From: Agapanthus africanus
Taxonomy: Eukaryota; Streptophyta; Magnoliopsida; Asparagales; Amaryllidaceae
Reading direction: 5' to 3'
Length of the DNA: 64,000 nt
Assembly (NCBI GenBank): GCA_030015575.1
Contig: JASDDO010000026.1
Span: forward strand, 196,255,739-196,319,738
The notes beneath the pieces are model-generated. The model was not told the origin of the DNA. It worked only from the letters and a program-made list of their open reading frames with translations, and did no database searches. How positions within the stretch are numbered: the first letter of the stretch is position 1; every line of letters starts with the position of its first letter. Below are positions 48,830-60,900 of the stretch, in pieces. A program made the position numbers and the translations under genes.

Positions 48830-49234
48830 GGGCAAAATATTATCGGGAATTTCAAGTGTTGAAATTTGCAATGAGATTGCATACCTCCTATGAGATTGTT
48901 GGATCCCGATACCCACTGCGAGTAAGTGTTACTCCTGGGAGAGTTTTACATAGGACAATTAGTCGATCAAGTAGGTGTCTAGAAAAGTGTTAACGAGGTT
49001 ACGCCTCTGGGAAAACGAGGTTTACTTTAATTAGGTCCGTGCGAAAGCACGGGGAACCTCCCTCAAGTACCGACACTGATCTGGCTGAAAGATTGACGAA
49101 ATTGTAGGGTGTAATTAATCCCGGCTAATCTTACCTTTTAGGGTCTGAAGGTAGATTTGATAAAAACAGTGGGAGACATCCTGATTAGATAAGATAATAA
49201 CCAATCTAATCTTGCAAGAGCATACGCTAAAGTG

Positions 49235-49255
49235 TTTTCTTCTCTCTCTCTCCAG
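49235..49255 (+). promoter_or_regulatory. Splice-acceptor-like site before gag, element D
   Basis: TTTTCTTCTCTCTCTCTCCAG, AG at 49254-49255, 9 nt before the ATG at 49265. Confidence 0.55.
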
Positions 49256-49264
49256 GTAGCGACC

Positions 49265-51595
49265 ATGTCAGGCCATAATCAAGATAATAATATGGATGTA
49301 TTGACTGAACCCGCTTATTATACTGAGCAGGGGAACGTTGGACCCGTTCTTTCTTATAAGAGTTATAAGACTGAACAGGGAATAGGAGAATATCTGGATT
49401 CTCACGCCGCCCAAAAAAACATGCATGTTGATGCATCTACTTCAGGTGTGTTAGTTATTGAGAACTGTTTCTCAGTTCACCCTACGTCCTGGGTATTAGA
49501 TACCGGATCAGGATCCCACATATGTAAATTGTTACATGGGCTACGTAAAGGTAGAGAACTGGGAAAAGGTGATCATTCCGTTCAAGTAGGGAACGGTGCA
49601 AGTATTGCAGCCAAAGCAGTTGGCGAATATCACCTAGTATTGCCAAGTCGTAATACACTGATTCTAAATGAGTGCTATTATATACCAAATATGATGTGCA
49701 ACATTATATCAGTCTCTTTATTAAGTAAAGAAGGATATAATTTTGTAGTAAAGGATAATGTTATGATCATATTCCTAGATCAAAAGTTGATTGCATCAGG
49801 CTCGTTACATAATGGCATATTCATTCTAAATCAGAATACAGTTCTCAATATACAAAACACACACAAGAGGAAAAGTTCAGAAATGAACGAATCTTACTTG
49901 TGGCATTGTAGACTTGGTCATATCAATGCGATACGACTGGCTAAGTTACATAAGGATGGTTATTTGAATCCGTTCGAATTATCATCTTATGATACTTGCC
50001 ATTCATGTCTCAAAGGAAAAATGACCAAAGCTCCGTTTAGTGGACACGGAGAAAGAGTTACTGAACTCTTAGGACTGGTACATAATGATGTATGCGGTCC
50101 CATGTCTATGCATGCCAGGAACGGTTCTTCCTATTTCATTACATTCACTGACGATCTCTCTAGATTCGGACATGTGTTCCTGATGAAACACAAGTCTGAA
50201 ACTTTTGAGAAATTCAGAGAATATAAGCACGAAGTAGAAAAACAAACGGGTAAAAGTATTAAGATCTTTTGATCTGATCGAGGAGGAGAATACTTAAGCA
50301 ATGAGTTCCTAGATTATCTAAAAAAGAATGGGATTCTCTCTTAGCTTACTCCTCCTTATACACCACAGCACAACGGTGTATCGGAGCGGAGGAATCGCAC
50401 CCTATTAGATATGGTGCGCTCTATGATGAGTACAGCTGAGTTACCTATTTCCTTCTGGGGGTATGCGCTTGAGACAGCAGCATACCTATTGAATCAAGTT
50501 CCAACTAAATATGTACCTACCACACCATATGAGATATGGAGTGGGAAGAAACCATGTTTTAAACGAGTTAAGATATGGGGTTGTCTGGCCTATGTCAAAA
50601 GGCAAAATCCAGACAAACTCGAGGCACGGTCAGTTCTATGTAAGTTTGTGGGATATCCTAAACATTCAAATGGATATTTTTTCTACCACAGTGAACAACA
50701 AAAGGTGTTTATTGCTCAACATGCCACCTTTTTAGAAAAGGAATTTCTTGAAAAAGAGATTAGTGGCCCTGAGGTAGAACTGGAAGAAGTTCCAGCAACA
50801 CAAACTGTAACTGAAGATTTAGTGGAACCAGAGGATTCGATAGTACCCGACGAACCCCAGCCTCTCCGCCGATCTAGTAGGGTTTCTCGTCCACCTAAGA
50901 GATACTACGGTTTTCTCATTGATGGTGGAAGCGAGGATTGCATCATGGAAGATGATGACCCGACTAGTTTCGAGCAGGCCATCACGAGTGGTGACTCTGT
51001 GAAATGGCTGGATGCAATGTGATCTAAGATGGAATCCATGTACACCAATAAAGTATGGATTTTGGAAAATGCTCCTGAATGGTAAAACCCATTGGGAGCT
51101 AGTGGATTTTTAAAAAGAAATTTGGTGTAGATGGAAAAGTTGAGACTTTCAAAGCTAGACTTGTAGCAAAGGGATTTCGTCAACGACCAGGTGTGGATTA
51201 TGACGAAACCTTTTCTCCAGTGGCTATGCTTAAGTCCATCCGGATCTTACTTGCCATTGCTGCATACCATGACTACGAAATCTGGCAAATGAATGTTAAG
51301 ACCGCCTTTCTAAATGGTGATTTAGAAGTGTGCGTGTACATGACTCAGCCAGAGGGCTTCGTAGATAGTGGGAGCAGAGCAAAGGTGTGCAAACTGCTTA
51401 AATCCATTTATGGGTTAAAGCAAGCATCGCGGAGTTGGAACATCTGTTTTGATGTAGTATTCAAAGAGTTTGACTTCATCAAAAACATAGATGAACCTTG
51501 TATCCATAAGAAGGTGGCAGAGAGTAAGGTTGTCTTCCTCGTATTATACGTGGATGACATACTCTTGATAGGAAATGATATTCCTATGCTGCAAT
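49265..51595 (+). pseudogene. Gag-deleted copia polyprotein of element D, cut by E
   Basis: Starts at ATG 49265. The first ~25 residues align with the Gag start of B, then about 225 Gag residues are missing and the frame continues at a ruined zinc knuckle (Ser, Ser, Gln, Tyr in the CCHC places) into protease with intact DTG (49499-49507). Integrase zinc site and core follow. In-frame TGA at 50270-50272, TAG at 50342-50344 and TGA at 51020-51022, and a frameshift near 51078-51084. Reverse transcriptase keeps YVDD but its first catalytic Asp in QMD is Asn (codon 51292-51294). The frame ends at 51595 where the E LTR begins, so the rest of RT and RNase H is separated. Confidence 0.9.
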
Positions 51596-53820
51596 TGTAG
51601 GGTTCCTAGGCACCCTAAGGAGGTCTCACAAGGCATCAACCATGCCAATTTCAAAAAATCTAGGTGCCGAGAAACCCGACTACGGATCGTTGGCTAGAAA
51701 TCTAGGCGAAAAGATAACAAGTAAACACTTAACTAAGAGAATACGGAAATACAACCTTTGTAGATCCGGTGCTCCACCTCCATAGCTCCGCAATGAAGTC
51801 CTCTCACTGTCTAAAATAAATCCCGGGCTCTAGCGTCGGCTTCATCGGAGAATAGGCGAGCTAGGTCGTCGATGTCCATGCCGAAGATGATCTACGTCGA
51901 AGCATCGCTAGATCAAGCTCCACCTTCACCAAGCCATGAAAACTCGTGAAGGAAACACACTCTACTACTTGGCAAGAGGTAGAGGATGAAGAAATAGGAA
52001 GTGGGTAGACTTTAGAATTGGATTTCTCACTCATTTCATCAATCCACCATTGATGAAGTGCAAGGTTTTCTTCTTGAGTTCAAGGAAGAAGAAGAAGAAT
52101 GTTATGATAAGATTAATTAAAAAAGAAAAGAATAATCCATTCTTATCATAATAGAACCATGGTTAGGTGTAGAGAGTGAATCATGGTTTAGTGGAATGGT
52201 TAGGTTTAAGCATGAGACAAAAATGGTTACTTTATGAAAGCTTCAAGAAGCTTCAAGTGCAAACAAATAAAAGCCACCATTTCTTCTCATATCTTTTCCT
52301 TTTTCCAAAAAGAAAAAGATTAATAAATGAATGAAATGAATAAGGAAAAAGTAAACCCTAACCATTTCATTAACCAAGGTTTAATTCTTTACACTTAACC
52401 AAAAGGCATGTATCATCAAACATGATACAAGCAAGTGCACAAAATCATATCGCATATGCAATGCGCACATCCGAGTGAGAAAATCCATTTAAAGTGAACC
52501 GATACTAGTTAATGCAAAGTAATATATCAAATATATAATTATGCATTAAATCATTAAAGAAACACTTGATTTAACGACCCGGTCATATCGCATATAACCG
52601 ACTAATATCAACAGTAACAACTTATCGAATCAACACTTGATCCGATAACCCGGCTATATCACATATAACCGATCAACGTCACATATCGCGAGAATCGAAT
52701 ACAGTATCACATACTGGTATCATTCTCGGTCCCGTACATATCTCATATGCGCTCCTATTTCGTTTTGCTTGAGCCAGGAAACCTCTGTGTAGGACTCTAA
52801 AGACTCGTCAATACGCCGGCAGCAGGTGATGATCATATCAATCACCCACAAGCCGCAAGCGGTCTGCTAAACGTAATGGCCACCCGGGTATTGAGCGATC
52901 TGAAGATCGACGAGCAAGCCCGCTCACACTCCAGTGAATCCAACCAGTAACACTACCGTACAGTCCGGTCTGATCGTCTGATATGTCGCATATCTCGCCT
53001 AGGGGTGGTAAACGTCAGACCCCAATAGCTCGATAAGTCGTGTCGATATGAGGTCTATAACAATTCGAGAAACTACTGGTAACACTTACCAGTAAATCTC
53101 AGCAACCCTGGCCAGGGATTTCCTGTTATAGCCAATCGAACACAGCGTAACATCAACTCCCTATACCGGGAGAGACGAATCCCCTCCTATCGCTCATTGC
53201 CTCCATGTGACTCGGGACTGTACCCAAAAACCACCGTTTTGCATGCCCTCTTGGACGTGGTAAGATGGAAATCAAAGCACAGTGGGAACCACACAAGACT
53301 CTATGACGATCTCGGGTCAACAGACTACTCTGTACCAGTGTCACCAGAGAACTGCCATCTGACGTGAGGTATAATACCATCTGGGAGTTCTCGGCGAGTC
53401 CGTCCAGTGTACCCAGTCTCTACTGAGCACCCGTATATCATCTCCGATGTCAAACACCAATGGATATGGGATCATCCATCGCCCATCTGTATGGGTCGAG
53501 AAGGTACACGCTAGTCTACTCTGGTATATCGATGCCCCATCTCGATACACCCACGACTAGGGACTTTGAAGGATGTACTTATGGACTACCATGTCCCCAC
53601 TAGTATGATCCGCATCATAGTCCAGGTAGTCAAGTACACATCCTAAGGGCTTTACCAACATGTAACAGAGAGACAATCAGTGTACACGTTAAGGTAAAGG
53701 TCAACCAGATAGCATACTATCATGTCGAGCAAGAAAGTCCTCCCTATATATGTCCCAGCATCCACTACAATATACATCCAATGTACAGTAATGGCCTCTA
53801 GGGCATACATATAACTAACA
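51596..53820 (-). mobile_element. 3' LTR of copia element E (2225 bp)
   Basis: Begins TGTAGGGTTCC and ends ATAACTAACA on the plus strand, i.e. TG...CA. Same family as the D LTR: CTAGG-ACCC ends and the 53160-53330 block match D 34690-34830 inverted. Left flanking 5-mer GCAAT (51591-51595) should recur beyond the window. Contains GGTGATGATCATATCAATCACC-type hairpin at 52825-52846 in the conserved LTR block. Confidence 0.9.
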
Positions 53821-53835
53821 ATCTCCCACTTGCAC
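53821..53835 (-). other. Polypurine tract, element E
   Basis: Sense GTGCAAGTGGGAGAT before the LTR; same as in A. Confidence 0.9.
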
Positions 53836-56621
53836 TAGGGCCATCTGTAGCAGTGGTTGTAGTATCTCATACTCAACCATCCCATAAAAGTCTCTCTCTG
53901 GGAACAGGCCTTTGTGAGTGGATCTGCTGTGTTGTCCTCTGAGTCTACTCTCCAAACCTCGATCACCCTGGAGATCAACCATCTCCATGATCAGGCGATA
54001 CTGCCTTAGAATATGTCTGGATCACTGATGGGACCTGCGTTCCTTGGCATAAGCCACAACTCCATTGTCTCACAATGGTAGGAACGTAGTTCATCTCATG
54101 AACCAATATACACCCAAACAGCCTCTTTGGTAGCATCTTTAGTAGCGATGTATCCTGCCTTTATCGTCTAGTATGCCACGGTATCTAGCTTGGAACTCTT
54201 CCAACATACTGTCCCTTTACTTAGGGTAAAGACAATGCCTGTGACTGACACTCAGTCGTCTTTATCACCCTGGAACACTTCCAGTGATTCTCCCCAGGAT
54301 CGATTGATACCATCTCACAACAACTAGTGAGAATCCTAACATCCATTTAGATCTATCTCATAGATCCAAAACGCAGGATTTAGGAGGTATCACTTTGATC
54401 CTATGTGGAGAATCATTGTGATAAGCGGAGATTGATCGAGCGTAGCATAGGAAACTCTTTCCCTATCAAGAGTATGTCATCCACGTACTCTACGAGGATC
54501 ACCACCATACTCCCTACTACCTTTTTGTTTATACAAGGTTCATCTACCATTTTGATGATGTCAAACTCTTTGACTAATCCATCAAAACAGTTGTTCCAAC
54601 TCCGCGATGCCTGCTTTAATCCTATAAAGCATCTTGCACACGTTTCCGCTGCTCCCACTGTCTACGAAGCCCTCTGGCTGTGTACTTATAGACGCTCTCT
54701 TCTAAATCATCATTTAGAAAAGCAGTCAAGACACCCAGCCACAAGATATCGCAGTCATGGTATGTAGCCGTGACAAGTAGGATCTGGATGGACTTAAGCA
54801 TAGCTACTTGAAAAGGTTTCATCATTATCCACACCTGGTGTCAATGATGCAAACTTTTAACAAGTCTAGCTTTGAAAGTCTCAACTTTTCCATGTACACC
54901 AAGTAATCTTCTCAAGATATACCTGCTCCTGATGGGGATTTAACCCTTCAGATATAGCAACCAAAGTCCATACTTTGTTGGTGTATAAGGATTCCATCTC
55001 AGATCGATAAACATCCAGCCATTCTTACAGAGTCTCACTCTTGATGGCCAGCTCGAAACTAGTTGGGTCATCATCTCATGATTCAATCCTTGCTCCCACT
55101 GTCATAGAGAAACCAAAGTATCTCTCAGGTGGGTGAGGAATCCTACTAGATCGGCGGAGAGGCTGAGGTTCGTTGGTTTCTACTGAATCCTCTGGTTGTA
55201 CCAAATCATCTGCTGTAGTTTGTATAGCTGGAACACTTCCGGTTCTACATAACAGACCTTGCCTCGAGCTTGTCCGGATTTTGCTTTTAGACATAGGCCG
55301 GACAACCCCAAATCTTAACTAGCTTAAGACATGGGCTCTTCCCTTTCCATATCTCATATGGAGTGATAGGCAACTGATTTGATTCGAACCTATTCAATAG
55401 GTATGCAGCTTCTCAAGTGCATAACCCCTAAAAGGAAATAGGTAACTCAGTAATACTCATCATAGAGCACACCATATCATATAGGGTGTGATTGCTCCAC
55501 CCCGATATACCATCGTGCTATGGTGTATTCGGAGGAGTAATGCCGAGAGAGAATCTCATTCTCCTTTAGAATAGTCCAGGATTTCCTTGCTCAAGTATTC
55601 TCCTCCTTGATCACATCAAAGGACATAATACTTATACCCGTATATTGGTTCTCTACTTCTAACTTATATTCCGTGAATATCTCAAAAGGTTCGGACTTTT
55701 GTTTCAACAAGAACATATGTCTGAATCTAAAGAGATCATCAGAGAACGTAATGAAGTATAAAGAACCAGTCTTGGCATGTGTAGACAGGGGACCTACATA
55801 CATCAACATGTATCATCCCAAGAGTTTACTAACTCTTTCTCTGTTTCCAGTAAACGGAGCTATGGTCATCATATCTTTGTGACATGACTGGCGAGTTTCA
55901 CAAGATGTAAATTCAAACTAATTTAAATATGCATCTTTATGTAACTCTAGCTAGTCGGGTCACATTGATCTGACCTAGTCTACAATACCTCAAGAAGGAA
56001 TCGTTCAATTGTGAACTCTTCCTCTTGTGTGTGATCCGTATACTTAGAACTGTGGTTTGATTTAGAACGTCAATGCTTTTAGATAACGTGCCTGAACCGA
56101 TCAACTTTTGATATAGGAAATGTTCAAAACATTATCCAACAATACAAAATTTTATCATTTCTTTACTAACAAAGAGATTGATATGATTTTGTATATCAGG
56201 TTCGGTATCTAATAACATTCGTTCAGAATCAATGTATTGGTAATACAGGGTGACAGTGACCAACAGACTTGGCTGCAACTCTTGCCCCGTTTTCTGTCTC
56301 ATGGAACTTATCACCCGTTCTCAGTTTTTCTACCCTTTTGTAGCCCTATGAAACAGATTACATATCTGGGATCCTGATCCGGTATCATATACCAGGATGC
56401 GGAGGATACTGAGAAACAGTTCTGTATAATGAACACACCCGAAGATGATGCATCGGCATGCACTCTCTTCGTTTGGGCGGCATGGGAAATCTGGTATTCC
56501 CCAATTTCCTGCTCTGTCTTATAACAATTACAAGTTGGAGCGGGACCAACGTTCCCCAGCTCAGTATAACAAGCGGGTTCGGTCAATAATCCGTATTATT
56601 ATCTTGATTGAGGCGTGATAT
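53836..56621 (-). pseudogene. Decayed, gag-deleted copia polyprotein of element E
   Basis: Similarity to A and D on the minus strand: 53840-54350 shortened RNase H, 54400-54840 reverse transcriptase with YVDD coding near 54476-54490, 54840-55250 linker, 55260-56000 integrase, 56000-56400 integrase zinc part and protease. 56400-56600 matches the shortened Gag of D (same Leu-Thr-Glu-Pro start, same jump to a ruined knuckle), so both share the gag deletion. The start codon, ATG in D, is ATA here (56619-56621). Many stops and indels; non-functional. Confidence 0.82.
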
Positions 56622-56630
56622 GGTCGCTAC

Positions 56631-56652
56631 CTGGAGAGAGAGAGAAGAAAAC
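56631..56652 (-). promoter_or_regulatory. Splice-acceptor-like site before gag, element E
   Basis: Sense TTTTCTTCTCTCTCTCTCCAG then GTAGCGACC, identical in layout to D; AG at 56631-56632. Confidence 0.5.
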
Positions 56653-57057
56653 ACTCAGCGTGCGCTCCTGCAAGAATAGATTGGTTATTATTTTATCTAA
56701 TCAGGATGGCTCCCACTGCTTTTTATCAAATCTTCCTTCAAACCCTAAAAAGAAAGACTAGCCGGGATTAATTACACACTACAAGTTCGCCAATCTTTCA
56801 GCCAGGCCAGTGTCGGTACTTTGAGGGAGGTCCCCCGTGCTTTCGTACGAACCTAATTAATGTAAACCTCGTTTTCCCAGAGGCGTAACCTCGTTGACAC
56901 CTTTCTAGACACCTACTTGATCGGCTAATTGTAATGTATAAAACTCTGCCAGGAGTAACTCTTACTCGCAGCGGGTATCGGGATCCAACTATCTCATAGA
57001 AGGTATGTAATCTCATTGCAAATTTCAACACTTGAAATTCCCGATAATATTTTGCCC

Positions 57058-57275
57058 CTAGCTCGCTATGACCTTGACGCATGCTAAACAACCCATAGTC
57101 TGCTAGTCAAGTTCAACCCGTACATTTCTTGATTGAATTAAACCCACCCGCACGACCCTTGACGCATGCCAAACAACGCCGTACGAATACCCTAATCCAA
57201 TCGCATCGTATGCTAGCAGATAAGCACTACTTAGCTACCGTACACTACGCATTGACGCATGCCAAACAACCGCAG
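57058..57275 (-). repeat. Three leader hairpins, element E
   Basis: Plus-strand cores TTGACGCATGCTAAA (57074-57088), TTGACGCATGCCAAA (57159-57173) and TTGACGCATGCCAAA (57252-57266), each with the palindrome GCATGC. Outer stem of hairpin 1: CTAGC (57058-57062) and CTATG (57066-57070) with CATAG (57094-57098) and GCTAG (57102-57106). Hairpin 3: CTACG (57245-57249) with CGCAG (57271-57275), which pairs in the minus-sense RNA through a G-U. Confidence 0.82.
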
Positions 57276-57416
57276 CACGAATACTAACTAGTACTTATCT
57301 GAAATGACGGAGGGCTACGACAGGTTTTTCTGAAAACCTATTGCGTAATGAACTTGATATCGTTGTAGAATCAAATGAATTTTGAAATGGAGTGTTTTTT
57401 AGGCTTTTCTAGTTTT

Positions 57417-57656
57417 GCTAAAGGAGTCACTCCCGGTGAAGGGATCGTCGGTCCTTTCCTCGTCGAATGAGGTGCGGGATATATCATATATATCACTGTT
57501 CAAAGCAAAAACTCTTAAAAGCAATCAAGAAACAAACCGAGTGTGTAGCATCTTCCAGATATTGCTAAAGGAGTCACTCCCGGTGAAGGGATCTCGGTCC
57601 TTTCCTTATCGAATAAGGTGCAGGATATATCGTATATACCGCTGTGCAAAGCAAGA
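57417..57656 (-). repeat. Pair of about 92-bp direct repeats in leader, element E
   Basis: Copies 57417-57511 and 57564-57656 share GCTAAAGGAGTCACTCCCGG, GTGAAGGGATC and GATATATC; closest to the pair in D. Confidence 0.8.
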
Positions 57657-57937
57657 ACTGTAGCTACCTGTTTTGTTTTGAAATTCGATTCTACAACATC
57701 ATTAGGTTTATTTTATTTCATTAATCATATTAATGAAGTCCCATCATATAAGTACCTAAACATCACAGATAAATACGACGTACACTTATGCCATCCGCAT
57801 TCGCCTCGATGTCCCCTCGTGCACCGTTAGGTTAGGTAACTAACGACAGAGCGGGGCAGGGCTAGCACGGGTGTAAAACATAAGTAACTCCTATATAATA
57901 TATCATATATACTATATACTGTATCTATCACAGAACA

Positions 57938-60900
57938 TGTAACGTTTTGAAAATCGTTTCGGTGAAATTTCGAAAAATCGGTAAAATAAGGAGGTTTTCT
58001 GTAAAAAGTCAAAATACAAATATCTTATTATAAAAATTAAATATACATATTCTAGCTATGTAATTGCTATTATTTGGTGTTTATTGAGCCGCTGGTGAAA
58101 TTTCAAATTTTCTGAAAAAAAATATTATTTTATTATTATTTTAAGCCGTCACTAATACATTTAATTAGGGAAAATTACAAATTGGAATGAGTTGAAACAA
58201 ATTTTGTGCATCATAAAACATTAAATAAAATTTTATCATATGGTTTTTGGAACGAAATCATTTGCCAAAACGGTTTAGAAATTATTGAAGAAAAAAGGCT
58301 TTTTTTTAGCGTAAATGGATGTTTGGGGTATTGTATTTATCATTTTTCATCACCCCACACCCGTACCCACACCCACACACCCCCATTCACTTATCCCCTT
58401 GAAGAATTCAGCAGCCCCCTCTTAAGTCCCTACTTGGATTTCAAGGAAAAGAAATGAAAGAAAAGAAAAGAAAATGGGTGAATTAGGTGGACTTTTGACC
58501 TTACCTTGACCTTGACTTTCCTCCCTTGTATTTTCTCTACCTCCCTCTCTCTCCTCACACCCCCAATCAGGCCGAGCCCCCCTCCCAACAGCAGCAGCCT
58601 CCCCCCCCAAAATCCCACTCTTTTCTTCATCAAAAAAAATCCATAAATCACTTCAAAATCGATGCAAAATTCAAATCTAAATCCAAATCCGACTCCTACC
58701 CATTTTAGCTTAGCCCGTATAGCATGGATCCTTAAGAAAAGAGGGCATTTTGGGAGGCCATGGATGCTTGTGGATCTTCATATGTTTTGGGTATAATTCT
58801 AAACATTTTTGTTGCTTAATTTGTTACTAATTTCTTAAGCTAATTTAATTAAGTGTTAATTTGGATATGTGAGTTTAATTGCAAGTTTTGGAATTCAAGT
58901 TATGAATTTGAATGCAAGTTAGGGTTTTATAAAATTGGTGTATGGTTGTATGTTATATTTAGGCTTTTTGTCATGTTAATACAAGATTAGTAGCTAGTGC
59001 TAATGGTTAGTTTAAAAAAAATTGTGTTAATGTGCTAATTTGCTTACTAGATTTTTGAATTTGGTTAAATACTTGGGATTAAAAATGTGTTTAGGTTTTT
59101 CATGACTTCATTAATTTTATTAAGTGTGGTTTAATGCTTTAGATCATGCAAATCTAAGCTAGATTGTAGTTTGTGCATTTTTGCTTTGAAATTGTTAAAA
59201 AGGGTATTTTTGTAAACTAGAATATTAGGGTTTTTGGAATTTAATGAGATTAAATTCCGGAAATTGTTTATATGAGTTAATTAAGATATTTAATAAATAT
59301 ATTGGCCGCTACATTCATTTAAACATCATGTTTTGTATAAAAACGGCGAAATGTGCTTGCTAGATTTTCGGAAAAATGACCTTTTAAGTGAAATTGGGGT
59401 TTTTGTGAGTTTTAACCTAGTTTATATTAAAATTAGTGTTCGTGAATGTGCAAATGAGTGTGATTGGATTTTTCTCGATAGTTTGACGTTTGTACATCGA
59501 CATCGAGGGTTGGTTTGACTATTCTTGCATGCGTAGGCGATAGGTTTGGACCTATGCGTGATACGCGTGCCGATTTGATTTTCGTATGCCGTTTCGATCT
59601 CGAATTTAGTTTTAATGAGATATGGTGCGTTATGATATGTAGGTACCCCCATGTGGACTTCGAGACGACAAGCAAGCGCGTGGCGACGTCGGCACCGGCT
59701 AGCGAGGACCAGGTGAGTAGATTTATATCTACGGGGAGAAGTCGGGTGGATGGCGTATAGCACTCCCGCAGTCCGTGGTGGTGTATACGGATGCGTATAC
59801 ACACCAACAATTATTATATGTTATTTGGGATTAATAACGATGCTTAGGATGGATATTGGTGTGTTGGATTACTTTAGTGTTGCGAACCCTAGGGTAGTGT
59901 TGCACTACACATACACACACACATACACACATACATACTTGCATACATTCCTATTGATATGTGCTCATGGGATTCTTTATAGTTATGTGTTCACATGGGT
60001 ATGGGACTATGTGTTCACATACGGATTGAGGATGATACTTGGGATTGAGCTGAGTCGATGAGATTCGATTTGAGGCCGTGAGATCGGTGATATAGCAGGG
60101 TTCGTATCTTAGATACGACATGACGTTGTAGCGGGTCCTTGACGTAGTGTTTCACACACGTCCCTGCATACGTAGGTGGTATCAGTATGGTACTAGACGT
60201 AGATCAGTACCCCGATCATGATATTTGATAAAGAGGATACCGGGTGAATAGTATGATGAATGAGATATTGACCCGTACCCAGATTGGGATGCCGTACGAC
60301 GGATTTACGTACGAGCTATATTGATGATTGATCCGCACTCTTGACTTGGGATGCCTGATTATAGATATGGTATCGGATATGATATTATTGAGGCGGGATC
60401 ACCGACTATACATATACAGGTATGTATATGTATCGACTCAGATGATAGGCGGTTTCCTTACCTGTAGTTCAGCTCGTTAGCTTAGCCCTTTAGTTTAGTT
60501 TAGTTATTAGATTAGATTCGATTCTTACCTATTTCAAAAAAACTAACGAATCGTGGGTATTTTAAAAGACAGCCCAAGGGATCCTACGGATATTTCAAAA
60601 GACGTATTTTTTCATAAAAACACCGTAGCCCCTATTTTCAAAACCCCATGATTCGTGTTATTTCAAAAGGCACCATTTGTAGGACTTATATTAGTTTAAT
60701 ACTGATTAGTTATCGTTGTGTCTAGTATTCTGCTTCCGCACATTATTGCTGTTCGCTCTGCCCCGCATACTTATTTTGCTGCATACTCCATTATTGATAT
60801 CATGCTGTTAGGACACCAGCACCATTACCGATGATGTGTATGTACCACATACACTTACTTGCCGGCTCACACACATCTTCATCGGTAATTGCCATGTCTC

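Larger units (their letters stand above)
36359..51595 (+). mobile_element. Copia element D internal region (split by B, cut by E)
   Basis: Plus-strand internal region at 36359-37569 and 47700-51595. Continuity across B is shown by the GGGAG duplication on both sides of B. D pol stops in the middle of reverse transcriptase where the LTR of E begins at 51596; the remaining pol and 3' LTR must lie beyond the window. Leader 36373-37569 and 47700-49253 is non-coding and matches the leader of E in inverse orientation (E 62479-64000 and 56640-57932). Confidence 0.88.

Noticed and set aside
58430-58708. Short open frames near 58422-58708 as a Pro-rich or Gly-rich protein
   Set aside because: Low-complexity purine/pyrimidine-rich LTR sequence open on both strands; no equivalent in T1.
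59422-59810. Overlapping 125-126 codon minus-strand frames in T2
   Set aside because: Two overlapping frames in non-coding LTR-like sequence, broken in T1, no motif.
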